Shown here: in pieces, positions 1 through 9,076 of the stretch
How positions within the stretch are numbered: the stretch's first letter is position 1
Layout of the letters: every line of letters starts with the position of its first letter
Origin: Nocardia rhamnosiphila NBRC 108938
GTDB lineage: Bacteria; Actinomycetota; Actinomycetes; Mycobacteriales; Mycobacteriaceae
Direction: 5' to 3'
NCBI RefSeq assembly: GCF_000720425.1
Contig: NZ_JOAJ01000005.1
Coordinates: 558,001 to 622,000, forward strand
Length of the DNA stretch: 64,000 nt
The notes under the pieces: model-generated
Seen by the model: only the letters and a program-made list of their open reading frames with translations
Databases searched by the model: none
What the model was told of the DNA's origin: nothing
Made by a program: the position numbers and the translations under genes

Positions 1-1290
1 TGTGTGCTCTGGGATTGTGTGCCGTCGAAGACCTTCATCGCCTCCACCGGTGTTCGGACCGATCTGCGGCGCTCCCGGAACCTGGGGATCACGCTCGACC
101 CGAGCCAGGCCGAGGTGCGGTTGCCGGAGGTCAACGAGCGGGTGAAGGCGCTGGCGCTGGCACAGTCCTCGGATATCCGGTCCAAGTTGCAGGCGGCGGG
201 GGTGCGGGTGCTGCCGGGTCGGGGCCGGCTGGCGGGTCCGGGATCGGGCCGGGCGACGCATCAGGTCGTGGTGTCGTTCCCGGACGCGACCGAGGAGACC
301 GTCGAGGCGGAGGTGGTGCTGATCGCCACCGGTGCCTCCCCGCGAGTGCTGCCCGGGGCCGAGCCGGACGGGGAGCGGATCCTGAACTGGCGGCAGCTCT
401 ACGATCTGCCGGAGCTGCCGGAGACGCTGGTGGTGGTCGGTTCCGGGGTGACCGGTGCCGAATTCGTCTCCGCGTACACGGAAATGGGCGTGCGGGTGAT
501 CCTGGTGTCCAGCCGGGACCGGGTGCTGCCCGGGGAGGACGCGGATGCCGCGCTGGTGCTGGAGGACGCCTTCGCCGAACGCGGCGTGGAACTGGTGAAG
601 CACGCGCGGGCCGACAAGGTGGAGCGCACGGGTGATTCGGTACTGGTCACCCTGGCCGACGGCCGTACGGTGTCGGGTTCGCACGCGTTGATGACCGTCG
701 GATCCACGCCGAACACCGGTGGGCTGGGCCTGGAACAGGCCGGTATCGAACTGGACCGCGGCGGATACCTGCGGGTGGACCGGGTCTCGCGGACCGGGGT
801 TCCCGGTGTCTACGCCGCGGGTGACTGCACCGGTCTGTTGCCGCTGGCCTCGGTGGCCGCCATGCAGGGCCGGATCGCCATGTACCACGCGCTGGGTGAA
901 GGAGTCAGCCCGATCCGGCTCAAAACGGTGGCCTCGGCGGTGTTCACCCGCCCGGAGATCGCGACCGTGGGGGTGAGCCAGACGGCCATCGACAACGGGG
1001 AGACCCCGGCGCGCACGGTGATGCTGCCGCTGAACACCAATCCGCGGGCGAAGATGTCGGGTCTGCGTCGTGGTTTCGTCAAGATTTTCTGCCGACCGGC
1101 GACGGGTGTGGTCATCGGCGGTGTGGTGGTCGCCCCGATCGCCTCGGAGCTGATTCTGCCGATCGCGCTGGCGGTCCAGAACAATCTGACGGTCAACGAT
1201 CTGGCACAGACCTTTTCGGTGTACCCCTCGCTCACCGGCTCGGTCATGGAGGCCGCCCGCCAGCTCATGCGCCACGACGACCTCGGCTGA
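1..1290 (+). CDS. lpdA: LpdA-type flavoprotein disulfide reductase, 5' truncated by window edge
   Basis: This is the C-terminal 429 residues of a class I pyridine nucleotide-disulfide oxidoreductase. The frame is open through base 1, so the N-terminal FAD-binding GxGxxG lies outside the window. Visible parts are the redox-helix segment ending DCVPSK (residues 5-10), the NAD(P)-binding VVVGSGVTGAEF, the second FAD motif VYAAGDCTG and a dimerisation domain. From memory it matches M. tuberculosis LpdA (Rv3303c), an NAD(P)H quinone reductase rather than a lipoamide dehydrogenase. The C-terminal His-Glu dyad of lipoamide dehydrogenases is absent (YPSLTGS in its place), which fits that role. Unlike the M. 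tuberculosis protein, codons 1 and 6 are both Cys (CVLWDC), so the disulfide pair may be intact. Confidence 0.93.
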   Translation, partial: CVLWDCVPSKTFIASTGVRTDLRRSRNLGITLDPSQAEVRLPEVNERVKALALAQSSDIRSKLQAAGVRVLPGRGRLAGPGSGRATHQVVVSFPDATEETVEAEVVLIATGASPRVLPGAEPDGERILNWRQLYDLPELPETLVVVGSGVTGAEFVSAYTEMGVRVILVSSRDRVLPGEDADAALVLEDAFAERGVELVKHARADKVERTGDSVLVTLADGRTVSGSHALMTVGSTPNTGGLGLEQAGIELDRGGYLRVDRVSRTGVPGVYAAGDCTGLLPLASVAAMQGRIAMYHALGEGVSPIRLKTVASAVFTRPEIATVGVSQTAIDNGETPARTVMLPLNTNPRAKMSGLRRGFVKIFCRPATGVVIGGVVVAPIASELILPIALAVQNNLTVNDLAQTFSVYPSLTGSVMEAARQLMRHDDLG

Positions 1291-1669
1291 GTTCTCGGCG
1301 GCGCCGGTGGGTACGGGTATGAATACCGGCCCGTCCGGGAAATGCGGCCGTAATCGAAAATCGCTTGCCCGAATCGGCCCGAGTTCCTGGTCGCGTCACT
1401 GCTTTTTCACCCGCGTTTCACCCGTGAGTGTTCCTGCCCGTGGTGAGTTTTCGTCACATTGCCGGAATTGCTCGAGTGTGGTTCACTTCCGAGGCAGAGA
1501 TGCGATCGACGGGCGGTCGTGGAGTTTGGTGCCGGGGGGTTCGTCCTTTCGGACTCGGACAGCGAACGGCCCACTATCGGGTGAACCGCTGGAGTTCGTG
1601 TCTCGGATGAGACGGAACTGGACGCGGACCGCAGGTGGCGCCGCATCCGGGAAAGGGATTGGGCGAAAA
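1291..1669. other. non-coding upstream region of the secreted protein gene
   Basis: This 379-base gap lies between lpdA and the GTG start of the next gene. One frame is open across it in phase with the secreted protein, but the encoded residues (Arg, Ser and Trp mixed, no signal peptide) do not look like protein, and the signal peptide starts only at 1670. It is probably a long 5' region. I see no clear promoter hexamers or repeats. Confidence 0.5.
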
Positions 1670-2716
1670 GTGAAACATCGTAAGCCGAACCGGGCGGGCC
1701 GGGCGGTGGCGAGCACTTCGCTGCCTCTTGCGACTGCCGCGGCCATGGCCATTTTCGCGTCGCCGGCGGGGGCCGTTCCGAGCGACCAGCCGGCTACCCC
1801 GACGACGCCGGTGCCCGCGCCTTCGCAGCCGGGTACGAATAATCAGCAGCAGCCCGGCACCGAGGGCCAGCAGAACGGGCCGGAGACCACGCCGAGCCAG
1901 CCCGGTGTGCAGAACAACGAGGAAAAGCCGGAGAGCAGCCCGACTCCGAGCCCGAGCCAGCCCGGTGTCACCACCCCGGAGCAGGGTCAGGACGATCAGG
2001 GCCTCACCGGCCCGACCCAGCCCGGTGTCACCACGCCGCGTGTGGCGCCGCTGCCCGTCCCGGGGCAGCCCGCCCCGGCGCAGCCGGCCATCTCGCCGAA
2101 TACGCCGCAGGGTCAGCAGCCGCCGGCGCAGCCGGGTGACGCGCCCGCCCCGGCGCCGGAGGCCGACGGGGAGAACGCGCAGCCCAGTGCTCCGCAGACC
2201 GATACCCTGATCGAGCCGCAGAGCCCGCAGTGGCAGGCGCCGAGTCTGGACGAGGCGCCGGTCGCGCCGGTCGTCGAGATGCAGGGTCCGCATATGGAGA
2301 TCGGTGCCGCCCTCGACGGCGGTTCCCTGGCTCCCGGACATTTCGCCAACACCCACCACTTCTCCAATCAGTCCGGCTATGTCGGCACCGCCGGCTTCCG
2401 TACCCCGACGGGTACGGGCGAGGCCGGTATCTCGGTGGAATTCGTCGACGAGAACACCATCAACGTCTCGACGTTCACCGGTGGGAACGGGTTGCCGGAC
2501 AACCGGCTCGACCACGTGATCGACACCACCCCGGTGAACACGGCGAAGGCAGCCGTGGAGCACTGGATCGCTCAGCAGCCGGGCGGCGCGGCCGCGTTGG
2601 ACGCCGCGGCCAAGATTCCGCCGCCCCCGCCGCTGCTGCCCCCGGGCAACTACCCGGAGCAGGCGCTGAACCTCGGTGGCGTCAATACCCAGTGGGGTGG
2701 TTCACTCCAGTACTGA
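1670..2716 (+). CDS. secreted proline/glutamine-rich protein of unknown function
   Basis: The GTG at 1670 is preceded by GAAAGGGA (about 1651-1658) and opens a clear signal peptide: basic MKHRKPNRAGR, a hydrophobic core, and an AGA cleavage site near residue 35. The mature 348-residue product has a long low-complexity region with repeated SQPG/TQPGV units (SQPGTNN, SQPGVQNN, SQPGVTTPEQ, TQPGVTTP), then a compact C-terminal domain of about 120 residues starting near HMEIGAALDGG, and a terminal proline stretch. It is likely exported by Sec, with the Pro-rich part spanning the cell wall. I do not recognise the C-terminal domain. A hairpin at 2734 separates it from the next gene, also a proline-rich envelope protein. 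Confidence 0.75.
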   Translation: MKHRKPNRAGRAVASTSLPLATAAAMAIFASPAGAVPSDQPATPTTPVPAPSQPGTNNQQQPGTEGQQNGPETTPSQPGVQNNEEKPESSPTPSPSQPGVTTPEQGQDDQGLTGPTQPGVTTPRVAPLPVPGQPAPAQPAISPNTPQGQQPPAQPGDAPAPAPEADGENAQPSAPQTDTLIEPQSPQWQAPSLDEAPVAPVVEMQGPHMEIGAALDGGSLAPGHFANTHHFSNQSGYVGTAGFRTPTGTGEAGISVEFVDENTINVSTFTGGNGLPDNRLDHVIDTTPVNTAKAAVEHWIAQQPGGAAALDAAAKIPPPPPLLPPGNYPEQALNLGGVNTQWGGSLQY

Positions 2717-2733
2717 CGCGAGTGAAATCTTGC

Positions 2734-2767
2734 CGGGTGGGGCGGTCGTGCACGGCCGCCCCACCCG
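2734..2767 (+). terminator. 12-bp perfect hairpin, intrinsic-terminator-like
   Basis: CGGGTGGGGCGG (2734-2745) pairs perfectly with CCGCCCCACCCG (2756-2767) around a 10-nt loop, 17 bases after the stop of the secreted protein. There is no U-tract, as is common in actinobacteria. It ends 22 bases before the next start codon, so it may attenuate rather than end transcription. Confidence 0.5.
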
Positions 2768-2789
2768 CGTGTCTCGGAAGGGATGGGCT

Positions 2790-3890
2790 GTGACCGGCGA
2801 GGGCGAAGGTAGAGAGCGCGAACCCGAACGGGCGGATTTCGGACCCCCTACCGGCGATTTCGGTCCGCCGGTATCGGAGTTCGGGCCGCCGACGGGCGAG
2901 CTCTCGATGCCGGGCTGGAAGCCGAATACGCGTCCGGAGGATTCCGGCTTGACCTGGCGCCCGGCACCCGGTGCCGGCGCGGCCGAGCCGCCCGCTGTTC
3001 CTCCGCCGCCGCCCCAGTACCGGGCGCCGGACAGCTCCACCCCGGTCCAGCGACCGGCGCCGGCCGAGTCCCGGCCGGTGACTCGGCCCGCGCCCGACGC
3101 AGACTCCACCACGGTCCGCCACCAGATTCCACCGGACCCGGCCCCGCGCACCTCGCCGGCCGGCGAACGGGCACCGGAACCGGATCAGGCCACGGTCCGC
3201 CACACCGGTCCGGACCTGCGTTGGCCGGCGTCGGGTCAGCCGAACCAGTCCGGTGGGTCCGAGTCGGCCGCAGGTTCGGTCCGGCCGCGGGCGGGTGGCC
3301 TGTCCTGGGACAGCGATCCGATCGCCCAGAAGCTCACGCCGCAGTCGGTAGCGGGGGCGCTGGCCGCGAAACCGCGCCGCGGTCTCCCGGTCGGCCGGAT
3401 CGTGACCGCGGTCGCGGTGCTGGTGGCATTGGTCGCGGTGGGGGTGGCGATCGTCGTGGTGAGCGGCGGTGACGACGCGCCGGCAGGGCCGCCGGTCGCC
3501 GATTCCGGTTCCGCGCTGAGCTGTCCGGCGAGCCAGGAGGGCGGGGTGATCGTCGGCGACGGGGTCGGGGATACGACCAGCGGCGCGGGCGCCATTCTCG
3601 GTTTCCAGCATCAGTTCTATGTGGAGCGCAGCGGCGTGGGTGCCCGTCAGTTCGTCGCGGTGGATTCGCCTGCTATTTCTTCCGCGGAGACGATCCAGTC
3701 GGCGATCGATACGCATATTCCGGCGGGTACCGAGCATTGTGTGCGGATCACCGAACGGGCATCGAACTCTTTCGATGTCGACCTGACCGAGCTGCGCCCG
3801 AACGGTAAGACGACGGTGTACAAGCAGACGGTGACCACGGTGGATCGGGACGGGAAAACCGTGCTCTGGGTGATCGCGGACCGCCGCTGA
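2790..3890 (+). CDS. membrane-anchored protein with proline-rich cytoplasmic N-terminus
   Basis: The GTG at 2790 has the strong ribosome site GGAAGGGAT (about 2776-2784). The 366-residue product begins with repeated FGPP motifs (DFGPPTGDFGPPVSEFGPP), continues with a Pro/Ala/Arg-rich disordered stretch of about 190 residues, then one transmembrane helix (around IVTAVAVLVALVAVGVAIVV) and an extracytoplasmic domain of about 130 residues beginning SALSCPAS, with a second Cys at TEHCVRI that could pair with the first. The layout resembles actinobacterial envelope proteins with a disordered cytoplasmic tail and a small outer domain. The function is unknown. It lies 74 bases after the secreted proline-rich gene, so the two may work together. 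Confidence 0.75.
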   Translation: MTGEGEGREREPERADFGPPTGDFGPPVSEFGPPTGELSMPGWKPNTRPEDSGLTWRPAPGAGAAEPPAVPPPPPQYRAPDSSTPVQRPAPAESRPVTRPAPDADSTTVRHQIPPDPAPRTSPAGERAPEPDQATVRHTGPDLRWPASGQPNQSGGSESAAGSVRPRAGGLSWDSDPIAQKLTPQSVAGALAAKPRRGLPVGRIVTAVAVLVALVAVGVAIVVVSGGDDAPAGPPVADSGSALSCPASQEGGVIVGDGVGDTTSGAGAILGFQHQFYVERSGVGARQFVAVDSPAISSAETIQSAIDTHIPAGTEHCVRITERASNSFDVDLTELRPNGKTTVYKQTVTTVDRDGKTVLWVIADRR

Positions 3891-3898
3891 TCCCAGTA

Positions 3899-3928
3899 TG
3901 TGAAATCACAATGTCATATGGTGATAAT
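3899..3928 (+). promoter_or_regulatory. sigma-A-like promoter with overlapping palindromes upstream of the aminotransferase
   Basis: GTGAAA (3900-3905) and GATAAT (3923-3928) are 17 bp apart and fit -35 and -10 elements. Two dyads overlap them: TGTGA-AA-TCACA (3899-3910) and ATCAC-N11-GTGAT (3905-3925, with CATATG near its centre). This short AT-rich patch stands out from the GC-rich surroundings and looks like a repressor-controlled promoter. Confidence 0.5.
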
Positions 3929-3974
3929 TCATGGGATGATTGGGTTTATCAGCAGGTAATTCCCGGAGGCCCCT

Positions 3975-5180
3975 ATGTCGCATCTCGAACCGCCGCTGGC
4001 CGGCAAGCTGGCCGGCCTCACCAGCTCCGTCATTCGTGACCTGCTGAAGCTCACCGCCGACCCGAATATCCTCAGCTTGGCCGGCGGCCTGCCCGATGCC
4101 GAACTCATGCCCGGCACACGCATCGCCGCCGCGGCCGAATCGGCGTTGCGGGGCAGTGCCGCGCTGCAGTACACGGAGTCCCCCGGGTGGGGCCCGCTGC
4201 GCGAAGTCCTGGCCGGCCGGGAATCGGACCGGCTCGGTCGCCGGGTCGATATCGCCGAGATCTTCGTGACCCACGGTTCGCAGCAGGCACTGTCGCTGCT
4301 CGCCGAGGTGCTGCTCGACCCGGGCGCGCTGGTGGTGGTCGAGGATCCGGCCTATGTCGGCGCGATACAGGTGTTCCGGGCGGCCGGTGCGCGGATCGTG
4401 GCGGTGCCGCTGGACAACGAGGGTCTGCGAGTGGACCGGCTCGCGGAGTTGCTCGCCGCCGGAGAGCGTCCGGCCCTGGTGCACACCGTGAGCAATTTCC
4501 ACAACCCCGGTGGCGTGACCATGAGCCCCCGCCGCAGGCAGGCGCTCGCCGCGCTGGCCGAGGAACACGGGTTCTGGGTGATCGAGGACGATCCATACGG
4601 CGAACTGTGGTTCGACCGGCCCGCGCCCGCGCCGGTGGCCTCGTATTCATCGACGGTCATCCGGTTGTCCTCGGCGTCGAAGATCATCGCGCCCACGCTG
4701 CGGGTGGGCTGGATGGTGGCCCCGCAACGGGTATGCCGGGCGGTCGAACTGTTGAAGCAGGGAGCCGATCTGTGCGGTTCGGCGCTCACCCAGCAGATCG
4801 CCGCCGAACTGCTCGCCGACAGCGCCTGGCTCACCGGTCATATCGACACGGTCCGCGGGGTGTACGCCACCCGCGCCACCGCCCTGGTCGACGCGGCCCG
4901 CGACCATTTCGGCGACCGGTTGCGCTGCACGGAGGCATCCGGGGGCATGTTCGTCTGGGCGGAGTTCACCGACGGCACCGACACCGGTGAACTGCTGCCC
5001 CGGGCACTCGAGACGGGTGTCGCCTTCGTCCCGGGCGGGGCGTTCGCGGTGAGCAACCCCTATTCGAACGCCATGCGGATGTGCTTCACCACCGCCGCGC
5101 CGGAGATGCTCACCGAGGCGATGGCACGGCTGGCCCGGGCCGCCGGCGCCCGGGCACCGGTTCACTCGGCCCAGTTGTAG
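3975..5180 (+). CDS. PLP-dependent aminotransferase, 2-aminoadipate (LysN) type
   Basis: This 401-residue fold-type I aminotransferase starts at ATG 3975 behind GGAGG (3964-3968). Family motifs visible are [13 protein letters not shown] near the N-terminus, [27 protein letters not shown], and the PLP-lysine segment [15 protein letters not shown]. It resembles the catalytic part of MocR proteins but lacks their winged-helix domain, as in stand-alone 2-aminoadipate or aromatic aminotransferases. Because lat and pcd, which make 2-aminoadipate from lysine, lie about 13 kb away, an aminoadipate role is plausible but inferred. Its 3' end overlaps the convergent glpK by 19 bases. Confidence 0.85.
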   Translation: MSHLEPPLAGKLAGLTSSVIRDLLKLTADPNILSLAGGLPDAELMPGTRIAAAAESALRGSAALQYTESPGWGPLREVLAGRESDRLGRRVDIAEIFVTHGSQQALSLLAEVLLDPGALVVVEDPAYVGAIQVFRAAGARIVAVPLDNEGLRVDRLAELLAAGERPALVHTVSNFHNPGGVTMSPRRRQALAALAEEHGFWVIEDDPYGELWFDRPAPAPVASYSSTVIRLSSASKIIAPTLRVGWMVAPQRVCRAVELLKQGADLCGSALTQQIAAELLADSAWLTGHIDTVRGVYATRATALVDAARDHFGDRLRCTEASGGMFVWAEFTDGTDTGELLPRALETGVAFVPGGAFAVSNPYSNAMRMCFTTAAPEMLTEAMARLARAAGARAPVHSAQL

Positions 5181-6658
5181 GTGCGTTCGACCGCCTTGTT
5201 CCAGTCGGCGAGGCGGGAGTCGCGGTCGGCGGTGGACATACTCGGGTTCCAGGTCTTGTCGGCGGCCCAGTTGGCCCGGATATCGTCGGTGCCCGACCAG
5301 TATTCGACCGCAAGCCCGGCCGCGTAGGCGGCCCCGAGCGCCGTGGTCTCGTTGACCAGCGGCCGGACGACCGGTAGATCGAGAATATCGGCCTGGAACT
5401 GCATGAGCAGATCGTTGGCGACCATACCGCCGTCGACCTTGAGGGCTGTCGCCTCGAGGTCCAGCGAGCGGGATTCGGCGTCCGCGCGCATCGCGTCCAT
5501 CACCTCGCGGGTCTGGAAGGCGGTCGATTCCAGGATCGCGCGGGCGAGATGGGCCTTGGTGACGAATCGGGTGAGCCCGGCGATCACCCCGCGGGCGTCG
5601 GGCCGCCAGCGCGGGGCGAACAGCCCGGAGAACGCCGGGACGATATAGGCGCCGCCGTTGTCGTCCACAGTGCGCGCGAGATCCTCGATCTCCGGCGCCG
5701 AGGAGATGATGCCCAGATTGTCGCGGAACCACTGCACCAGCGCGCCGGTGACGGCGATAGACCCCTCCAGCGCGTACACCGGCGGCTGGTCACCGAGCCG
5801 ATAACACACCGTGGTCAGCAGGCCGTGCTCACTGAATACGGGAGTGGTGCCGGTGTTCAGCAGCATGAAGTTGCCGGTGCCGTAGGTGTTCTTGGCCTCG
5901 CCCGGCGCCAGACACGCCTGCCCGAACATCGCGGCCTGCTGGTCGCCGAGGATGCCCGCGACCGGCACTCCCGCCAGCGGACCCGCCCCGATCTCCGCGT
6001 AGACCTCCGAGGAACTCCGGATCTCCGGCAGCACGGCCGGCGGTACCCCGATCTCCGCGCAGATCTGTTCGTCCCAGGCCAGCGTGCGCAGATCCATGAG
6101 CAGGGTGCGTGAGGCATTGGTGACATCGGTGATGTGCCGGCCGGTCAGCTTCCACAGCAGCCAGCTGTCCACGGTGCCGAAGCACAGTTCGCCCGCCTCC
6201 GCCCGCTCGCGCGCGCCCGGCACGGTGTCCAGGATCCAGCGCACCTTGGGCCCGGAGAAATACGTCGACAGCGGCAGGCCGGTGCGCTCGGCGTAACGCG
6301 CCGCGCCCGAGGAGCCGGCGAGTTCGGTGCACAACCGGTCGGTGCGGGTGTCCTGCCAGACGATCGCGTTGTGTATGGGCCGACCGGTGTCGCGTTCCCA
6401 GACGACGGTGGTCTCACGCTGGTTGGTCACGCCCACGGCCGCGATATCGCCCGCGCTGATCCCGGCCTCGTCCAGTACCGCGCCGAGCACGAATTCGGTA
6501 TTGCGCCACAGCGTTTCCGGATCGTGCTCGACCCAGCCCGGCTTCGGGAAGATCTGGTCGTGCTCGCGCTGGGCGACCCCCGCGATCTTTCCCTGCCGAT
6601 CGAACAGTATGCATCTGCTCGAGGTCGTGCCCTGGTCGATGGCGGCCACATAGCGCAT
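5162..6658 (-). CDS. glpK: glycerol kinase
   Basis: GlpK phosphorylates glycerol to sn-glycerol 3-phosphate with ATP in the cytoplasm. The 498-residue product has the standard FGGY-kinase length and motifs: an N-terminal phosphate-binding loop in [15 protein letters not shown], the conserved [27 protein letters not shown], and the C-terminal [12 protein letters not shown]. The ATG at 6658 has no Shine-Dalgarno but sits 6 nt after TAGCCT, suggesting a leaderless transcript. It is transcribed away from glpD, which uses its product; the 357-base gap holds both promoters. Confidence 0.97.
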   Translation of the reverse strand: MRYVAAIDQGTTSSRCILFDRQGKIAGVAQREHDQIFPKPGWVEHDPETLWRNTEFVLGAVLDEAGISAGDIAAVGVTNQRETTVVWERDTGRPIHNAIVWQDTRTDRLCTELAGSSGAARYAERTGLPLSTYFSGPKVRWILDTVPGARERAEAGELCFGTVDSWLLWKLTGRHITDVTNASRTLLMDLRTLAWDEQICAEIGVPPAVLPEIRSSSEVYAEIGAGPLAGVPVAGILGDQQAAMFGQACLAPGEAKNTYGTGNFMLLNTGTTPVFSEHGLLTTVCYRLGDQPPVYALEGSIAVTGALVQWFRDNLGIISSAPEIEDLARTVDDNGGAYIVPAFSGLFAPRWRPDARGVIAGLTRFVTKAHLARAILESTAFQTREVMDAMRADAESRSLDLEATALKVDGGMVANDLLMQFQADILDLPVVRPLVNETTALGAAYAAGLAVEYWSGTDDIRANWAADKTWNPSMSTADRDSRLADWNKAVERTYNWAE

Positions 6659-6664
6659 GGCAGG

Positions 6665-6670
6665 AGGCTA
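6665..6670 (-). promoter_or_regulatory. -10 element of a leaderless glpK promoter
   Basis: On the minus strand TAGCCT is followed by 6 nt and then the glpK ATG. This is the TANNNT-N6-ATG layout of leaderless genes in actinobacteria. Confidence 0.55.
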
Positions 6671-6733
6671 GCGCAATCCGGCCGATCGGTGACGGGTGTC
6701 TCCCTGCCGAGGTTTGCCAGAGGTTGCCCCGTA

Positions 6734-6845
6734 GGCGTACCTCCGCCTTCGCTCCGGCCGTGCGCGTGTACAGGCGAACCCACCGTCCCCAATACCAACC
6801 ACCGCAAGCCTCGGCGTACCTCCGCCTTCGCTGCGGCCGTGCGCG
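6734..6845 (+). repeat. two direct copies of a 33-bp repeat between glpK and glpD
   Basis: The 33-base copies at 6734-6766 and 6813-6845 differ at one base (CTCCGG versus CTGCGG) and are offset by 79 bp. Both begin GGCGTACCTCC. They lie in the 357-base glpK-glpD divergent region, which otherwise shows no gene. They may be regulator sites or a small dispersed repeat. Confidence 0.7.
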
Positions 6846-7015
6846 GGCTGTCGGCGGGTGTCGCCCGGCTGTGCCATTAGGCTTGGACACCGAACGCGCA
6901 AACCCCCAGCCGACCCCGATCGCGTACTCGAGGAGTCGATACCGATGATGCGATACCTACGCCCACGCTTCGGCCGCCGCGGACCGCATGTCCTCGCTCC
7001 GGAGGGGGGACGGTG

Positions 7016-8746
7016 ATGTTACAGCCGGGATCGCAGTTCCTCGGACCCGAACAGCGCCGTTCCGCATGGGAGCGCTTGAACAAGGACCACTTCGATGTGA
7101 TCGTGGTGGGCGGCGGTGTCGTGGGGGCCGGGATCGCCCTCGATGCCGCGACCCGCGGCCTGAAGGTGGCGCTGGTGGAGGCGCGCGATCTGGCCTCGGG
7201 GACCTCCAGCCGGTCGTCCAAGATGTTCCACGGTGGCCTGCGGTATCTGGAACAGCTCGAATTCGGTTTGGTTCGCGAGGCGTTGAAGGAACGCGAACTG
7301 TCCATGTCGCGTCTGGCGCCGCACCTGGTGAAACCCCTGCGGTTCCTCTACCCGCTCACCCGGCGGGCGTGGGAGCGGCCCTATGTCGCGGCGGGACTGT
7401 TCCTCTACGACACCATGGGCGGGGCGAAATCCGTACCGGGGCAGCGGCATCTGTCGCGGCACGGGGCGCTGCGGCTGGCCCCGGGTATGCGGCGTAACTC
7501 GATGATCGGCGGGATCAGCTACTACGACACGGTGGTGGATGACGCCCGGCACACCATGACCGTCGCCCGTACCGCCGCCCACTACGGCGCGGTGCTCCGT
7601 ACTTCCACCCAGGTGGTGGGGTTCCTGCGGGAAGCCGACCGGGTGGTCGGCGTGCAGGTGCGCGATAGCGAGGACGGAACCACCGGTGAGGTCCGCGGTC
7701 ACGTGGTGATCAACGCGGCCGGTGTGTGGACCGACGAGGTGCAGGCGCTGTCGCTGCAGCGTGGCCGGTTCCATGTGCGGGCCTCCAAGGGCGTGCATAT
7801 CGTGGTCCCGCGCGATCGGATCGTCAGCGACGCCGCGATCATCCTGCGCACCACCACCTCGGTGCTGTTCGTGATCCCGTGGGGCGCGCACTGGATCATC
7901 GGCACCACCGATACCGACTGGAATCTCGACCTGGCCCATCCGGCCGCCACCAAGGCCGATATCGACTATCTGCTGGAACGGGTGAACGAGGTGCTGGTCA
8001 CCCCGCTGACCCATGCGGATATCGACGGGGTGTACGCGGGCCTGCGACCACTACTGGCCGGGGAGAGCGACGAGACCTCGAAACTGTCGCGTGAGCACGC
8101 CGTCGCGCGGATCGCGCCCGGACTGGTCGCCATCGCCGGCGGCAAGTACACGACCTACCGGGTGATGGCCTACGACGCGGTGGACGAGGCCGCCCAGGAC
8201 ATCCCGGCCCGGGTCTCGCCCTCGATCACCGAGAAGGTGCCGCTGCTCGGCGCCGACGGCTATTTCGCGCTGGTCAACCAGACCGTACAGCTGGCCGAAG
8301 ACTACGGAATACACCCCTACCGGGTGAAACATCTGCTGGACCGTTACGGTTCGCTCGTCGACGAGGTCATGGCGCTGGCCGCCGACCGGCCCGACCTGAA
8401 GCAACCGATCGCCGCGGCCCCCTCTTATCTGCGGGTGGAAGCGGTGTACGCCGTGGCCGCGGAGGGTGCGTTGCACCTCGACGATGTGCTCGCCCGGCGC
8501 ACCCGGATCTCCATCGAGTATCCGCACCGCGGCGCCGAGTGCGCCGACGAGGTCGCCGGGCTCATCGCCCCGGTGCTCGGCTGGAGCGACGCGGAGACCG
8601 ACCGCGAGGTCCGGACCTATCTGGCCCGGGTGGACGCCGAGGTGCGGTCACAGACCCAGCCCGACGATGCCTCCGCCGATGCGCTCCGGATCGCCGCGCC
8701 CGAACCCCGGCCGGAAATCCTGGAACCGGTGCCCACCGAGGGCTGA
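7016..8746 (+). CDS. glpD: aerobic glycerol-3-phosphate dehydrogenase
   Basis: This FAD enzyme oxidises glycerol 3-phosphate to dihydroxyacetone phosphate at the membrane and passes electrons to quinone. The 576-residue product has the dinucleotide-binding motif VVGGGVVGAGIALDAATRG near residue 30, the GTSSRSSKMFHGGLRYLE signature, and the family C-terminal domain. ATG 7016 follows a very strong ribosome site (GGAGGGGGGA, 7001-7010); the GTG three bases earlier is an alternative. It is divergent from glpK, so the two probably respond to the same glycerol or glycerol-phosphate signal. Confidence 0.96.
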   Translation: MLQPGSQFLGPEQRRSAWERLNKDHFDVIVVGGGVVGAGIALDAATRGLKVALVEARDLASGTSSRSSKMFHGGLRYLEQLEFGLVREALKERELSMSRLAPHLVKPLRFLYPLTRRAWERPYVAAGLFLYDTMGGAKSVPGQRHLSRHGALRLAPGMRRNSMIGGISYYDTVVDDARHTMTVARTAAHYGAVLRTSTQVVGFLREADRVVGVQVRDSEDGTTGEVRGHVVINAAGVWTDEVQALSLQRGRFHVRASKGVHIVVPRDRIVSDAAIILRTTTSVLFVIPWGAHWIIGTTDTDWNLDLAHPAATKADIDYLLERVNEVLVTPLTHADIDGVYAGLRPLLAGESDETSKLSREHAVARIAPGLVAIAGGKYTTYRVMAYDAVDEAAQDIPARVSPSITEKVPLLGADGYFALVNQTVQLAEDYGIHPYRVKHLLDRYGSLVDEVMALAADRPDLKQPIAAAPSYLRVEAVYAVAAEGALHLDDVLARRTRISIEYPHRGAECADEVAGLIAPVLGWSDAETDREVRTYLARVDAEVRSQTQPDDASADALRIAAPEPRPEILEPVPTEG

Positions 8747-8774
8747 ACCGTCCCGCGCCGCCGCGGACCCCCGC

Positions 8775-8963
8775 TCAGTGGGCGGCGGGGTAGTGGTTCG
8801 GTGTCGTGGTGGTCGCCGGTCCGAGCGGTACGGGGGCCGGCGCCTGCGGGGTCGCGGCGGGATGCAGCAGGAAGTAGCAGAACGCCGCGGTCGCCACGAT
8901 GGCCAGTACCGCGGAGAGCAGTTTGCCGGTGAGGGCGGCCAGTCGGACGGTTCGGGTGTACAT
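8775..8963 (-). CDS. small single-pass membrane protein
   Basis: This 62-residue protein has one hydrophobic helix (about residues 10-33, LTGKLLSAVLAIVATAAFCY) after a short basic N-terminus, and a Pro/Thr-rich tail ending NHYPAAH. GGAAGCAGGT lies just upstream of the start on the minus strand. I do not recognise the family. Size, topology and a plausible ribosome site favour a real gene over chance. It lies between glpD and nei, and a link to either is not evident. Confidence 0.5.
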   Translation of the reverse strand: MYTRTVRLAALTGKLLSAVLAIVATAAFCYFLLHPAATPQAPAPVPLGPATTTTPNHYPAAH

Positions 8964-9076
8964 GGGACCTGCTTCCGGTGCGGTACCCGTGTGTCGTCGG
9001 AAAGCGGCCGATCATTACTGCGCTCATGGCGGCCGTCACAGAAGAGGCGACGGCCGGTATGCGACAGCGTACGTGC

